DNA of 63,229 bases, taken from positions 1 through 63,229 of the forward strand of contig FTLJ01000526.1 of assembly GCA_900155495.1 (NCBI GenBank). Direction: 5' to 3'. The stretch is from Porogramme epimiltina (lineage: Eukaryota; Basidiomycota; Agaricomycetes; Polyporales; Polyporaceae). Both the position numbers and the translations under genes were made by a program. The notes under the pieces were generated by a model that saw nothing but the letters and a program-made list of their open reading frames with translations, was not told where the DNA came from and searched no databases. Positions 34,461 through 47,374 of this stretch are shown here, piece by piece; the stretch's first letter is position 1, and the number at the start of each line of letters is the position of its first letter.

Positions 34461-37400
34461 CTACTCTGTTGATACATCCATGTGGACGACGTCCTCAGCG
34501 GGCCTGTCGAACGCCGTGTTCCTGTTGCGCCTCTCCGCAAGGAACGCGTCTATGCGCTGCTTCAGCTCCACGTCTGGACATAAGTCACATCGATGTCAGC
34601 GACGAAACGAAATGTGGGACTGCGCGTGACGCACTCGGAATGACCTCCTCAAGGGTGAGGGGCATACGGTTGAACGGGTCCTTGGTGTCCGATAACAGGT
34701 GTGACTTGATCGTCGATCTGTCCACAATCGTACGAGAAGAAGGCAGCGTGACCGGATCGCGCATGAGGGTGTACATGAGCGGATCTGCGCAGAATAATAG
34801 GTTAAGCAATGGTGCCAGTACAGAAAGCCTGGAATGATGTGTCGCTCACCCAAGAACTCGTCCGGAATTTCGCCAAGGTCCTCCTCCGCCTCTATCGTGG
34901 CCTTCGTCTCCTCGACCTTGAGCACGAACAGCCGCAGCTTCTCGACCTCGTCCGCCGACTTGAGTCCTTTCGACTGCAGGATGTGCGCCGCCTGCTCGAA
35001 CAGTTCCTTGCGGTAGCTCCGCCCGTCCTCCGCGACGGCGCGCGCAAACGCACCCTGGTCGCTCAGGTTGAGGAACACGTCGATGAGGTCGCCGAGCAGC
35101 TGGCGCGGGTTGAACTTGTATTTCTCGGGGTTCTTCACGATCAGCTGCTGGCAGCGCGGTCCGACGAGCGCCTCGAGGTTATAGTCGAGCATCGCCGCGA
35201 GCCTATCAACGATCTCGGGCACCATGAACGGCTCCTTAGTCTCGCCCGTGAAGAGCTTGAGGAGATCCACCGTCGAATTTCCCAGGGAGAGGTATGAGGT
35301 CGCCTGCCGCTCGAGATGCCGGAGCGTGCCCTCGAGTTCGCGGCGGTATTGCTGGGGCTTGGCCTCGTACGTCTCCCGGTCACGCATCTCCAGCTGAATC
35401 TCGTGGATTTTGGCGAGGTCGGTGAGCGACTCGTCGAGCAGATATGTCACGTCGTTGATCATCAGATTCACGAATCGAACGAATCTGTCCTGATTATTAC
35501 TGTAACAACGGCTAGATTAAACGATGTTAGTTGCAGAGTGAGAAAGTAGACCTACGTGGCCTGGTCCTTCAACGCGTCGCGATGAGCTTGATTGTTCCAA
35601 ATTATCTTGAAGAGATGGGCGATATTCCGCCGGGAGTCTAGTAGAATCAGTAAAATGTTTGGCGGTTATCAGGTAGGGAGTACACACTAAATTTGTCGTA
35701 GAACTGAGAGCTTGCACCCGTTTGCTCCACCTCTGCGGATCGGGGTGCATCAGCGTAATGGTCATATACAAGTATGGAAGATACTTGCCGATATAGAAAT
35801 GCATCAACGCTGGCATCAAGTGCTTGAGGGCCATTGGGTGAGTGTTGAGCAACGTCGTGAGAACGGTGCGATGTTCTCCCCAATTCCAAGTGCTATAGAA
35901 CAAAATCTGGCACCTCAATTAGCACACACGATGAAAGGAGGAATTGCTGGCAATACCTCGACGATCTTGGCCTTCAGGAATGGATTCTTGATGTACCAGG
36001 TCGAAGTGAGGAAGGTGAGACACCAGATAAGCATCTCATTCTTGCCAGATAGCTCAAGGCTACTAGGGCTCTGACTGTAATTGGAGCGTAGTTAGTATCA
36101 TATATATGCTGCATATACAATGAACATACCGGAGAACGAAGGTATAGTATTCGATCACATCTTCGATGAGATACTCCGGCAGAACACGGAACGACCATGG
36201 GACCTCTTGTGGAAGCGGCAACCTGAATATGGGTCGATATAGGGTGAGTAGGTGGTCTTCAACTTTGAACGGAGCGACGCACCCTATTGTCGGATTAGGA
36301 TGTTTTCTCAGAGGATCGACCTGCCGAATGAGCCAAGTCGAGACCAAGTTCACGAAGCTGATGGAGCGGAATATGAGCTCAGGATCCGCTAGCTGCGTCT
36401 CGTACGCGAGCTGTGCTGCAAATATCTTGTCTTGCTCTGCCTGTAGTGATGGGGTAAGTGACAACTGATGACGCTGTAACACAACTAGTTACTTTGCCGG
36501 CGTTAATAGCAGCCTCAGTGCGAGCTTGGTACGGCGTCTGCGTGTGCAACATGATCGTGAGATGCGCAACTAGATAAGTTGGACCAGGCGTGCTCACTCC
36601 TCGCCAAGATTGGTCCTCCTGAAGGACTTCCAAGTGCCGCCGTATATCTTCATACTGCTTTGCCAAGTCCTCGAGGTTGTTCGTCAGCTTTACTTGACCA
36701 ATGTGATTCACAGCAAGCGTGAGGTAGAATATGTCCGAGATGAAGTTTGGGGCCGCTATATTGCCAAGTCAGCTGCAGGAAGCAGGGATCGGCAATGAGG
36801 ACGAAGACACTCGCCGGCGGTGGCCTCGTTCTGTTTCTTCCACTCTTCCGCCTCAGGATTAGTTGCGTTGATACGTGTCTCGTCGTTGGTATCAATGCGA
36901 GAAGAATGCGCATAATAGGCGGGGTCAATCCTGTCCATCTGATATGACGACTGGTTCAGCAAAGAGTACAAGACGGGCAGTACTTCGAAGAGACCTACCT
37001 TGCTGTACTGCGCATCCATGAAAGGTTCACAGAATTGCAGAAGGAGTAATTGTAGGTTCATTATGAAGCAGTCAGTCGAAACTGTCAACGGGTCCACCTA
37101 CAACCGTGCTAGTTAGAAAGAGGCCTCATACAGTAAGCCACGGAATCTGCATACCTGCATACCGGCACGCCTCCTGTTCAGGTTGATAGCTCGGGCGAAG
37201 TACCGTAAGACCGCTTCCCTGGCATCCGCAGACGCACGCACAAGGGTGTTGAATATTTGGAAGAGCGAGCTCTGTACGAACAACAATAGGTCCCCCAGGC
37301 CATCACAATATATGGAGACCGACTCACCTGCAGCGTCTTCAGCGTACCACGCAGACTGGCTATGGCGGAGCTGATCTCACCAGGTGGCCGCGTCTCGCGG

Positions 37401-38954
37401 TTCGAAAAGTACGAGCTCGAAATGGAGGGCTGGCAGGCAGATCAGTCAGTCCACTTTCACTTCAGGATGGTGCAGTTTAGTGCTCTCACCCATTCTGCGT
37501 GGAACACCCCAAGACGGAGCAGTTGACCCATCAAGCTCTGCGTCTCAAAGTCAGGCGCGAGGGTGTCTGGGTTCCATTCGGGCAGCCTGGTGATCATGAC
37601 AGCAATAGGCTTGACGCTAACCAGGGCCTCGAGCCCACTGATGACACCTCGCCAACCGTCCCCGCTGGCAAAGCCGACTTTGAGAGATTCGTGAGAACAC
37701 AACTTGACGACGACGGGTCCTAGGACACCGTCAATCTCGTTGTCGGGCTCGAAGCGCTTGACAAGATCTTGTAGGAACGTTTCAATGTCGGCAGAGTCAA
37801 GGAGTGATGTAGAAGAGTTGGAAGTGAGATATGGGCCGGATAACGCGGAAAGGGACATGAATGAGGGGACGAGCTCTGCTGCGCCGAGCTCCTTGTCGGG
37901 AACAATCGGCTGAGGGAACATTTCAGGTTCCTGGATAGTGAGACCAATATAACTAATGATGAGGTCGCGGAGCTTCTCCAGATTATCGAGAGCCTGTTGC
38001 TGCTCCAATGGAATGAGATTCTGAACCATGAAGTGATCAGCAACATAAAATCCAAAGGAGATACGCTGGGGGAGACTTGGGAGTCCTTACCTTCCTGAGT
38101 ATCGTTCCCCTCGCCGCATTCAGACGCTTCCAGCAACCAATCAGATATTCAAGTACTGTCTGCTGCGAGGGCAACGATGCAAGGACAGGCAGGAATTCGA
38201 GGTCGTCCCTATACCGTTTTTAGTTAGTACCAACAAAGTTCTCAAGCGCAATACTGAACTCACGACATGGCTTGTGGGTCCAGCTCTAGACGCGCAATCA
38301 GAGTGCGGTCCGCCACTTCAGAACTTAGCTGCAATGAGTGTCCTAAAGGCACCCTGAGGTTAGAGAGCGGGGAAATAAAGTACGCATACGTGCAAAGGAA
38401 CGCACCCTCGCCCTGCAACTCCTCTGCAAGCCCCTTCAGCCAAACAGTTTCATACCCGCTCTTTTCCGCAACTTCTTTCTGCCCGCGCGATGCACTTCAT
38501 TACACGCTGCGCAGGTGATCATGCCAGAACATGAAAAACGTACCTTCAGCGTAACTCCAAACACATTTGACACCGTCGCATCCTCCCAACGAGGCAAATC
38601 GAGGCGTATGGGGCCCGCTACTACCGGCGCCTTCTTCTTCAGTAGCACAGGCGACGGCGCGGCCACCAGAGGCTCCGCAGGTCGTTTCTGCACGACGATA
38701 GAAGTTGCCTTTGGCACCGCAGGAGGGGGAGTCTGAGTCTTCGGCGTAGATGAAGGACCTGGGGCAGGCGTAGGAGCAGGGGAGCTAGAAGTAGATGCAG
38801 CCGGGGTAGGGCTAGAGGACGCAGACGCGGCTCCCTGCAGCTTAGCTAAACGCTTCAGGCGGATCTGCGGGTCGGTTTGTCAGTTTCCCCAGATTTTAAG
38901 TAGATAGTAAAATATCTGCACCCGCTCTGCGTCGTCCTGGGGGTTGGAAGTCAT
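34461..38954 (-). CDS. UFD2: Ubiquitin conjugation factor E4 (Ufd2), U-box ligase
   Basis: Ufd2 extends ubiquitin chains on substrates handled by Cdc48 and passes them to the proteasome. The start [11 protein letters not shown] at 38954 is followed by [10 protein letters not shown], a common Ufd2 opening, then a Pro/Ser/Thr-rich linker and [20 protein letters not shown]. The core is spread over about a dozen exons: [99 protein letters not shown] and [20 protein letters not shown]. The C-terminal U-box is [40 protein letters not shown] and PLTLEEVIP. The last exon reads [17 protein letters not shown] and stops at 34461. Length (near 1,050-1,100 residues) fits the family. Confidence 0.95.
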
Positions 38955-39177
38955 GATGATGGAGGTGGTAGGAGAAGGGCAGAAGTGAGCGAGGAGCAGA
39001 TTCGATCGAGGCTCGTGGTGGCTCAATCATAGAAGCGCCCACCGTAATTCGCTTCCCGCGACGCGCCCGAGTGACACGGAGTGTCCTTCAACCTCTGCCT
39101 CACGCTTGTTCTTGCGTTTACCCTTGTCCTTCCTCGCCAACGGCCTTGTACTTCCGGCCAACTCCCTGTTAGGGACC

Positions 39178-39504
39178 ATGTTTTCACTCGCAACCCGTGT
39201 CTTGGGCACCGCACGCCTCTTCTCAACATCCGCTGTCGCGCAGTTCCCTAAGCTCAAGTCACACTCTGGCGCGAAGAAACGGTGGAGGTCAATTGCGTCC
39301 GGTATCTTCAAGCGGGTACGCCTTAGTGTCATCTTTGCACGTTTATATGTGTGGACAATGCGCTCCTTGTAGGGGAAGGCCGGTCACAAGCATTTGAACG
39401 TGAACAAGAGCCCGTCACGGAAAAACGCCCTTAGCCAGACAGCATACTCAAGTGCTTCGCAAACTTCGCAGCTTAAGAAACTCCTCCCGTACGGTTCTCC
39501 ATGA
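39178..39504 (+). CDS. Mitochondrial ribosomal protein bL35m
   Basis: Small basic protein of the mitochondrial large subunit. The presequence is MFSLATRVLGTARLFSTSAV. The bL35 core is FPKLKSHSGAKKRWRSIASG, then, after a single intron (about 39317-39373), KRGKAGHKHLNVNKSPSRKN and LSQTAYSSASQTSQLKKLLP. The stop is at 39502-39504. About 90 residues, normal for the family. It diverges from UFD2 over 223 bp. Confidence 0.9.
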
Positions 39505-39692
39505 TGTTTTAGAATGAAGGGCCGGTGTTTCCATCAGGACCGGGAAGATGGTGAGTCCTATTCCTTTGGGTCAGACACTGCACCGTGTTGATCTATTGCA
39601 AGCCCTTTCTACACTTGTACCATATAGCATGACTAGTCGTCTAATGCCACTCTGGGCCCCACATCGGAGGTACTTATGTATGGGTGTTGGTC

Positions 39693-40926
39693 TCAGATAA
39701 TCTCAACGTCGGCCTCGTCCTTCGCATTGCTCAGGCTGCGGCCTTCCTCAAGCTCTGTCTCAACCTTTCCCCCACCGAAGAATGCCCGAATGTCCTTTTG
39801 TTTAGGGTCGTGGGCAGCGCTCCCAATTCCTCCCTTTTGGCGAGTCTGAAGAACGCCGTCAGGGGGGGGTGCTGGTAAGGTGTTCAGGCTTGCACTTACC
39901 ACTTTCTCCAGGTGCTCGTGACGGTTCACATCGGTCACCTTCACCTGTAGCCTAGGCAGGTTACTTTCATCGAATTCGAGTGGTACGCCCTCTTTGGCGC
40001 CCTGGAACACCTGTTTATCACCCAACTCAACAAGCCAGACAAACATAACACTCACCTCGACTTCAACGGTTAATCTTGTCCAAGCCGTGTTACGAAGCCC
40101 GCGGTACTGGTCCCCTGGGTGGACGCCTTTCTCGTCTTTCACCAGCAAGGCCGGGATGAGTTCACTGATGCACAACCCATGGCTCGCCAGCGCAATGTGC
40201 ACGTTCGTCTTCCCCTCCCTGGCTGCCTTCCATACGTGCGGCATCACCAATTCGTCAACGGCCTGTATCGCGCGCACGTACAAGTCGTCCACGCTCTCGC
40301 CTCCAGGGAATTTCTGGCCGCGCTCGTGGAGGACGGGCCAGATTCCCTGGGCGAAATGTTCTTCCAGAGAGAGGTCCGGCTTGCGCCCCCAGGACCAGGG
40401 GTGACCCTCCGCGGCGCCCCAATGCTGTTCTCGGAGAAGCAGAGATTCCGTAAGGGGTGGTTTAGGTTCCGGCTGGGCGTCGCGCACGGCTTGGCCTGTC
40501 CAGAGGGCACGCTTGAGTGACGAGGCATACACGGCGGTGAAGGGCGTTGTGGACAAGGACTCTCCAAGGGCTTTGGCTTGCTGTGAAGGCATGTATGGTT
40601 GAGCTATGAAACACGCTTCGCAGGCTGTCCTCGATTCTTACGTTCATGCCTGGAGATGCAATGCAGGGCCAGCGATTAGAAGTATGTATGAGGGTGCATC
40701 TGCTGAAACCCACCATGATTGCTAAGAGGTGCATCTTTCCACCCTGCCCACACATCTCGCTGTGTCCAGCATTGGTTCGTGCTCTGAAGCTGCTCATCCC
40801 ACAAGTGCTTACCAGATTGTCGGTTGATTCACCGTGCCTTATCTATTCATGTGGTTGTAAGTTCCGTGTACTGCTGTGAAACACGCTACTTACGAAGGTG
40901 ACTATGAGGGTGGGCTGAGACGGCAT
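39693..40926 (-). CDS. Histidine phosphatase / phosphoglycerate mutase family protein
   Basis: The catalytic RHG motif is assembled from small exons: MPSQPTLIVTF, then a 30-nt exon encoding IRHGESTDNL, then RDVWAGWKDAPLSNH, then QPYMPSQQAKALGESLSTTP. The C-terminal half holds YASSLKRALWTGQAV, LREQHWGAAEGHPW and IALASHGLCISELIPALLV (second catalytic His). A 45-nt stop-free intron sits in TVEV/VFQGAKEG. The last part is lower-complexity and ends DEADVEII at 39693. The family covers 2,3-bisphosphoglycerate and fructose-2,6-bisphosphate phosphatases (TIGAR-like); the substrate is not evident. An ASHG context and the absence of a kinase domain favour a phosphatase rather than glycolytic mutase role. 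Confidence 0.87.
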
Positions 40927-41393
40927 GGTGGGCAGCGAAGGTGTACAGCAGACGCACGCGTCCCGGGATCCTATTTTACTTGTATAGCCTATAGAAGCCC
41001 AGTGCCCAACACCCCAAATCGTTGGCACGTTCCCTCGGAATACAAATTAGACTCCAGACGAGTCAGTCGGAAGCGCTCTATTAAGCGAAGGACTTCATAA
41101 CCGGTGCTGACTAACGAATGAGACGCTCTGGAAGCTTCCCGCCTGTGCCGGTCACGTTGTGGCTGGCTTCCTGGGTCCTCGGCGATGATGCTGTTCTGTC
41201 AGTGCCTCCCAGTCTGACAGAACTGCTTGCGCGTCGACCCCCACCACGGTGGACGCGCGTCCCCGGTCCACTTCTTTATAACCTTCTTGTTTACTTGGCT
41301 CTCACTCATCATCACCACCCACTCTATTTGAACCACTCGTCAAGTGCCTTCGCCGCCGCTAATCCACACCTCAGTCTCAGTCTCAAGACCAAC
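40927..41393. other. Divergent promoter region
   Basis: Located between the histidine phosphatase (-) and the AN1 protein (+). It contains a TATA-like TTTATAA at about 41275-41281 on the plus strand, roughly 115 bp before the AN1 start. An open frame reaches upstream from 41394 but lacks motifs. Confidence 0.45.
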
Positions 41394-42620
41394 ATGTCCG
41401 GCTCTACAACACCTGCAGAACGTGATACCCAGCTCATGGAGATAGGAAAGCAATGCTCTTCACCGACATGCCTTCTCGTCGACTTCTTGCCCTTCAAGTG
41501 TCAACATTGTGCCCAGCCGTTTTGCGGGGATCACTTCCTCCCGACGGCACACAAGTGCGAGAAGTATGACGCTGCGAAGCACGACCGCGTCGCCCCGTCT
41601 TGTGAGTTGCTATATGTACCCAATGTACTGTGCTACAGCGACTCACAGCCGGCTAGGCCCCTTCTGTAACACGCCCGTGGCCATCCCACCCGGCCAGGAT
41701 CCCAATATCCGCATGGAGCGGCACATCGACTCGGAGTGTACTGTCGCAACGGGCAAGTCAGGCAAAAGCAAGTCCACACCCACTTGTGCCCGTGCGAAAT
41801 GTGGGAAAGTATTGTTTTCACCAATCCGATGCGATGTGAGTATAAACTTCGCTCGTGTCCTCTGGAACGTCCAATTCATCCAGATATCTTAGACATGCAA
41901 GCAACAATTCTGTCCATCCCACCGCTTCCCGAAGGATCATGCTTGCTCCACTACACCCCAGCCTTCCTCGAAGCTCGCTCCTTCTGTGAATGCGTGGGCC
42001 TCGAACGTGTCGAATCAGACCAGTGCAGCGTCGGCGGCCGCCATGGCTGCTATCAAGCGCGCCGCTGCGAACGCCCCCTCTGCTCCCACTCGTGCACAAG
42101 CGCAGCCCAAGCCCCCTGCACAGCTCGCATCCAAGCCCTCAGGGTCGTCTTCTAGGCCTAACCCATTCTCTGCAACTGAACGGTAAGTCTTTTCTTTCCG
42201 GTTTGTTGCCAGTGGATCACTGACCGACCTACAGGTCTACCATACTCATCACGACCCCTCTGCTCGCCCCGGCTACCCCTGCCGATATCGCAACTAATGA
42301 CCCCAACGAACCCTTTGACGAACCCCCTCGACGCTCCCCGCAACCTACCGTAACCCCCGCTATTTCTACGCTATCGTTCGTCCCGCCGTCGGTCTTTGGC
42401 ATGGCCTAATCACACACGCACAACTGTATCGATATATCTTCGCACTACTGATGGATCTCCGGCTTTACATTGTATCACTAATTTCAGACGTGCCAAGGCT
42501 GAGAGGGAGAGTCGACGGAAAGCTATCCAGGACCGCGCCCGCAAGGGCATCCCACTCAGCGACGAAGAGAAGGCGTTCTTGGCCGAGGGAGGAGGGAAAG
42601 ATGATTGTGTCGTCATGTAG
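41394..42620 (+). CDS. AN1-type zinc finger protein, ZFAND2/Cuz1-like
   Basis: Stress-linked adaptor of the proteasome/Cdc48 system. Finger 1: IGKQCSSPTCLLVDFLPFKC, then QHCAQPFCGDHFLPTAHKCE. The second finger is spread over later exons: CARAKCGKVLFSPIRC, then CKQQFCPSHRFPKDHAC. The linker is Ala/Pro-rich (NAWASNVSNQTSAASAAAMA) and ends NPFSATE. After a 305-nt intron (42183-42487) the tail is RRAKAERESRRKAIQDRARK, then GIPLSDEEKAFLAEGGGKDD. RESRRKAIQDR resembles the VIM motif (R-x5-A-A-x2-R) that binds Cdc48/p97, with Ile for the second Ala. The long intron carries its own 57-codon open frame (see findings). Start ATG 41394, stop 42620. Confidence 0.88.
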
Positions 42621-42850
42621 TACTCGTTATAATACTATATTTCCTACATCTCGACATTCTGGTCGTGCTTCGTCGTGTTTGGCAGCTGGTGCAGTAGCCT
42701 GTATGCCTGCTGCTGAAGAGCCTCGTCCGTGAACCCATCGCGCGTCTCCGCCACCGGCGCGTACTGAACGTCTTGCTCTTTCCCCCTCCACCCTCGTTAC
42801 ATTCCGCCTCTCGCCCGTGCTTTCTGCTTCTTCGTTGTCCTCTAGCTTCA

Positions 42851-45406
42851 ATGTCCGACTCTGATCGGGAACAAGACGCGTCCGTGCTGGGCAAACGGGC
42901 TAGGAACGGAGATGACGCGGAGAACAGCAAGCCCATGGACGTGGAGGACCGTCCAGACGCCATGGACGCGGATGACGACGACGACGATGACGTTGGCCCC
43001 ATGCCCATGCCCGCAGGAGCGGATGGACACGTCGCCAAGAAGAAGCGTAAGGGTATGTCGTTCTCGTGAAACCTCCGAACAACCAACATGTTCACCGGAT
43101 CGGGCTGGTACTGTAGTGCTCCCGCATGAAAAGCTCTACCTAGAGCACCTCCCGAACGCAGACCGGTACTACAAGAGTTTCATGCACCGGGATGTGATCA
43201 ACTTCAATGTCTTCACGAGGTGCGTCGCGTGTACTCGCGCCCTACGCGCCCGCGGATGTCTTACACTTGCCCCGCATCCCCCGTACCTCTCGGTTTGTTC
43301 GCCGTACAGGACAGAATTCCTCTTGACGACGTCTGTGGACGGACACGTGAAACTTTGGAAGAAGCAGGAACAGGGTATCGAGTTTGTGAAACACTACCGC
43401 GCGCACCTCGCACCCGTCGTCTCCGTCTCCGCGAGCGCGGATGGGCAGTTGTTTGCGAGCGTCGCGGAGGACGGCAGCGCGAAAGTGTTTGACGTCGTCA
43501 ACTTTGGTGAGTTCACACTGGTGACGAGGAGTCTGCGAAGGCTTACAGGGCGACTTAGACATCATCAATATGCTCAAGCTGGGGTATACGCCGAATGCGT
43601 GCTGTTGGGTGCACAGGAGGGGGCAAGCCATGGGGGTGCTCGCGATGTATGTCCTCTTGTTTCGTATGGAAGCTCGTGTCTAACCTCCCGCATACATTAG
43701 CTCCGAACGCGGCACCGGAGTCATCAGACTTTACGACGGAAGGGGGGATGGCAAGCCGTTGGAAACGATTGACAAGCTTCATCGGTTCTCGGTACATATT
43801 ATGACGGTGAGTGTGATCGTGACATACGGCATGTTCACATGCTCATTACCTGCCGCAGTACAGCGACAGGTACGATTGCGTGGTGTCCGCCGACGAGGGC
43901 GGGTTTGTGGAATATTGGAAGCCGTCAGAGCCTTTCGAGCTCCCGAAGAACGTTCCTGGGCTCTGGAATTACAAGAGTGAGACAGACCTGTACGAGTTCA
44001 AGAAGGCACGCCCATCCCCCTCGCTTCCGCCCTTCCCGCCCTGACGCTCCTCGCAGTCCAAATCTACACCGACATGTATAACATTATCTCCGGATTCTTC
44101 GCACTTCGTCACGTTCTCGCTTCCGGACAGGCAGATACGCGTCTTCTCCTTCCTCTCCGGAAAGATGACGCGCAAGTACGACGAGTCGCTCGTGGCCATC
44201 CAGGAAATGCAGCAGGCGGGAACTGCGATCTACAAGGTCGAGGACATGGAGTTCGGGCGCAGATTGGCGGTAGAGCGCGAGCTGGAGCTGCCAGGGCCGG
44301 ACGACCGCATACCGGGGATGTGGATCAACGCCGTATGGGACGAGAGCGGCTCATTCGTAATATACCCCACTCTTCTGGGTATCAAAGGCGAGTATTTAGG
44401 TTACAAAGATCTGTCTTTGCGCCACTGACGTGTGTCTTCAGTCGTCAACACGGTGACGAACAGGGTGGTCCGGCTGTTGGGTAAGGACGAAAATGTTCGC
44501 TTCATGCATTTAACTGTGTATCAGGGCGCGCCCGCAAAGAAGGGGTTAACGACAGCAGTGCGTGGTATCCCCTCTTTTAGTCTCCATTACGCTCATATTA
44601 GAGCTCTTCTAGGCAGCGGCCGCATCAGCTAACCCCCTGCTGGCCGAGAAAGCCGTTCGGGATCCTACTCTGTCATGCACAGGTTACAAGCGTGGACGTT
44701 TTTACATGTTCACTCGCTCCGATCCCGAGTACGCTTCCTCCCTGCGCTCAGACCTGATATTTGCTGACGTTCGCTTAGGGATAAGTCGGGCGACAGAGAT
44801 ATCTTCAACGAGCGACCCACACGCGAGGAACAGACGATCGCTGCGGCTGCGCCCGCTATCAGGAACGGGCCGTCACCAGTCGCGAACAGTGCAACTATTC
44901 ACACCACACTTGGCGACATGCACCTCCGGCTCTTCCCCCAACAGGCACCGAAGGCAGTGGAGAACTTTGTCGGGCATGCGCGCAGCGGGTATTTCGAGGG
45001 TGTGATCTTCCACCGCGTCATTCCCAAGTTCATGATCCAGACGGGAGACCCCCTTGGAGATGGCACGGGTGGGACGTCGATCTGGGGGCGCGAATTCGAG
45101 GACGAGTTCACGGATGAGCTCAAACACGATCGGTAAGTTGCACGTCTTCTCGAGGAGGTTGGTGTCAGGACACTGACGGAGGTTACTAGGCCTTATACGG
45201 TCAGCATGGCAAACGCTGGGCCTGGCACGAATGGCTCGCAGTTCTTCATTACGACGAACGCGACACCGTGGCTGGACAAGAAACACACAATTTTCGGGCG
45301 CGTGTTGTCTGGATTGGAGGTGGTGCACGCTATCGAGAATGTGAAGACCAACAAGATGGACAAGCCGTACGAGGACATCAAAATTATCAACATCGACGTT
45401 GAGTGA
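42851..45406 (+). CDS. WD40-repeat cyclophilin, PPWD1-like peptidyl-prolyl isomerase
   Basis: Nuclear cyclophilin with an N-terminal WD40 propeller, associated with the spliceosome in animals. The start [20 protein letters not shown] leads to an acidic run (seven Asp), a basic KKKRK, then [20 protein letters not shown] and [17 protein letters not shown]40 segments include [40 protein letters not shown] and [20 protein letters not shown]. The cyclophilin domain has [60 protein letters not shown] and [12 protein letters not shown], with the catalytic Arg and Phe/Met/Gln present. It ends IINIDVE. About nine short introns. All parts are in order and length fits. Confidence 0.94.
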
Positions 45407-45660
45407 TGTACTGTATTTACGGATATGTATCTACTTGTTTGTGCTTCTGTAAGAGATGTTTTCCGAACGAATGTGCCCTGGGGACCCACCCAGTCATGAA
45501 TGGGCGCCTACGGCTTGTGTTACAAACTCGACCACAGTGTGGCTTAATAATTTTGCTTCTTGTCTCTGTCCTCCTTCATACTCGCTGTATTGAAGGGACG
45601 TCATATCCACCCGCGATAACAATCACAGTCACAGAAGGCTCGCGCGACGATCGCATATCA

Positions 45661-47374
45661 ATGTCTCAATTACAACACGCTCCTAGTATCAGACTAGAAA
45701 GCCATCCGACTGCGCGGGACGCAGCTATTGCACGAACTACTATACGAGCAGGATCCATTATCGCCTCGATACCAGCCCTGTCGACTTCGCTCTTGCCGTC
45801 CGAGAAAGGAAGGCGGTGTGATGAATGCCATCGTAAAGAGACGGAGTCCTTGAAGCTCAAGAGGTGCTCCGGGTGCGTATCATTCTGGTACTGTGGCACG
45901 ACATGTATGGTTTGACCTTCGTTGCTGATGCTTGCATGCGCTTACCTAGCGTGTCTCTCAGGTCAGAATAGAGCATGGGCTGCTCACCACAAGAAAATCT
46001 GCAAGAATTACAGCAGGTTCATCGTGTCTGAACAACACCAACCTCCCACAACTCACGACCAAGTGGACGCGCTCCTCCTCACACAGCTCATCGCCGACCC
46101 AGGTCGATGGGGAGAAAGAGACACACCTTTTGATCTACGGGATCCTATCCCGACATTCATGGATCTCGTCAAATTTCCCAGACCCGGCGGATTTGTACCG
46201 CCACTGTGTCTGTCAAGAAATGCACAAAGTGAAGAGACCATGAGGCTCGCTGCTAATCTCTACTCTCGTTTCGGCAACAACAACTTCGTACTGCATTCGC
46301 ACCTCGATTCATATGCCCATGGCGTCTTTCCTCTCGCAAGTCGCCTATTCAACCATTCGTGCGTACCCACAGCCGTGTGCAAATACGTCATCACCCCATC
46401 GGAGCCCGTGCGGATGGACGTTGTCGCTCTATGCGACATCTCAGAAGGCGAAGAGGCAAGTCTCTCGCCAAGCATTCTCCGCATGGCGCTCTCTAATAGA
46501 CCATTCACTCTCTTGCCCTGCTGACAGATCACTATCCCATACCTGGATCCTGCACTCCCGTACCAGACACGCCAGGATGCGCTCCGTACAAACTACGGCT
46601 TCACATGCAGTTGTCGGCTCTGCGTTTTCCAGACTTCCATTGGTTCTACCCCCGCTCCGCCTCCACGCTTCAACACAGAAACGTCAGGCGGCGCGGAGTC
46701 TGACCTAGCAAACGCTCCCGTACGCGTAGACCCGGAGCTTGCGCGCTTGGACACTGCCCTGCGTGCATTTTCCCTTGGTGACGTCGAGCGCGAATCGGTA
46801 CGCGTCCCCACAACGCCCGGGGCGTTCGAAAAACTTCCATCCACACTCTACCCAGCCCTCCATGAAACTTATCTCCCAGCTCTCTCTGAGGCATTCAGCA
46901 GGACTGCACACGAAGGCCCCTACGGGGATGCTGTCGACGCGGGGCTCACACTCCTCGCCCTCTACGTTACGTTGTACCCTCCGAACTACCCTCAGATAGG
47001 TGAGTCCCCCGCTTTCGTCATCTTTATTGCCAACTCTTTGTGCCGGCGGACTCGCTTCCGACCCCGCTCCACGTCAATGCACACACTCACGGAGCGCGGG
47101 CGCCCGGTCTTACCCACCGCGAAGGTCAAATGCTGATGTGCTGTCCCGCCGGTGAACAGGGATGCATGCGCTCGAACTTGCGAAGACTCTGTGGAATCTC
47201 ACATGCTCGGAACCGAATGCACTGGGCCCGGGCGCGGACGAGCAGCTACGCAGGCACGCCAGGGCCGCCCTCGCGTTTGCCGCCGCTGTATTGGGCAACT
47301 TCGGTCAGGAGGGCGATGAGGATGGGCCTTTGGATGAGGTACAGGTACTGTCGAAATTGCTAGACGGTCAATGA
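45661..47374 (+). CDS. SET and MYND domain protein (SMYD-like)
   Basis: Putative protein lysine methyltransferase. The SET domain is split by a MYND finger: RLESHPTARDAAIARTTIRA and GSIIASIPALSTSLLPSEKG come first. The finger is CDECHRKETESLKLKRCSGC, then VSFWYCGTTCQNRAWAAHHK and KIC; one finger codon (Cys) is split by the intron with donor GTATGG. The SET core continues SRLFNHSCVPTAV, DVVALCDISEGEE and ITIPYLDPALPYQTR, then the post-SET Cys set YGFTCSCRLC. A C-terminal helical region (LDTALRAFSLGDVERESVRV, HALELAKTLWNLT) resembles the SMYD TPR-like part. The start at 45661 was chosen as the Met before the SET N-lobe; the upstream open frame has no motif. The substrate is unknown. Confidence 0.88.
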
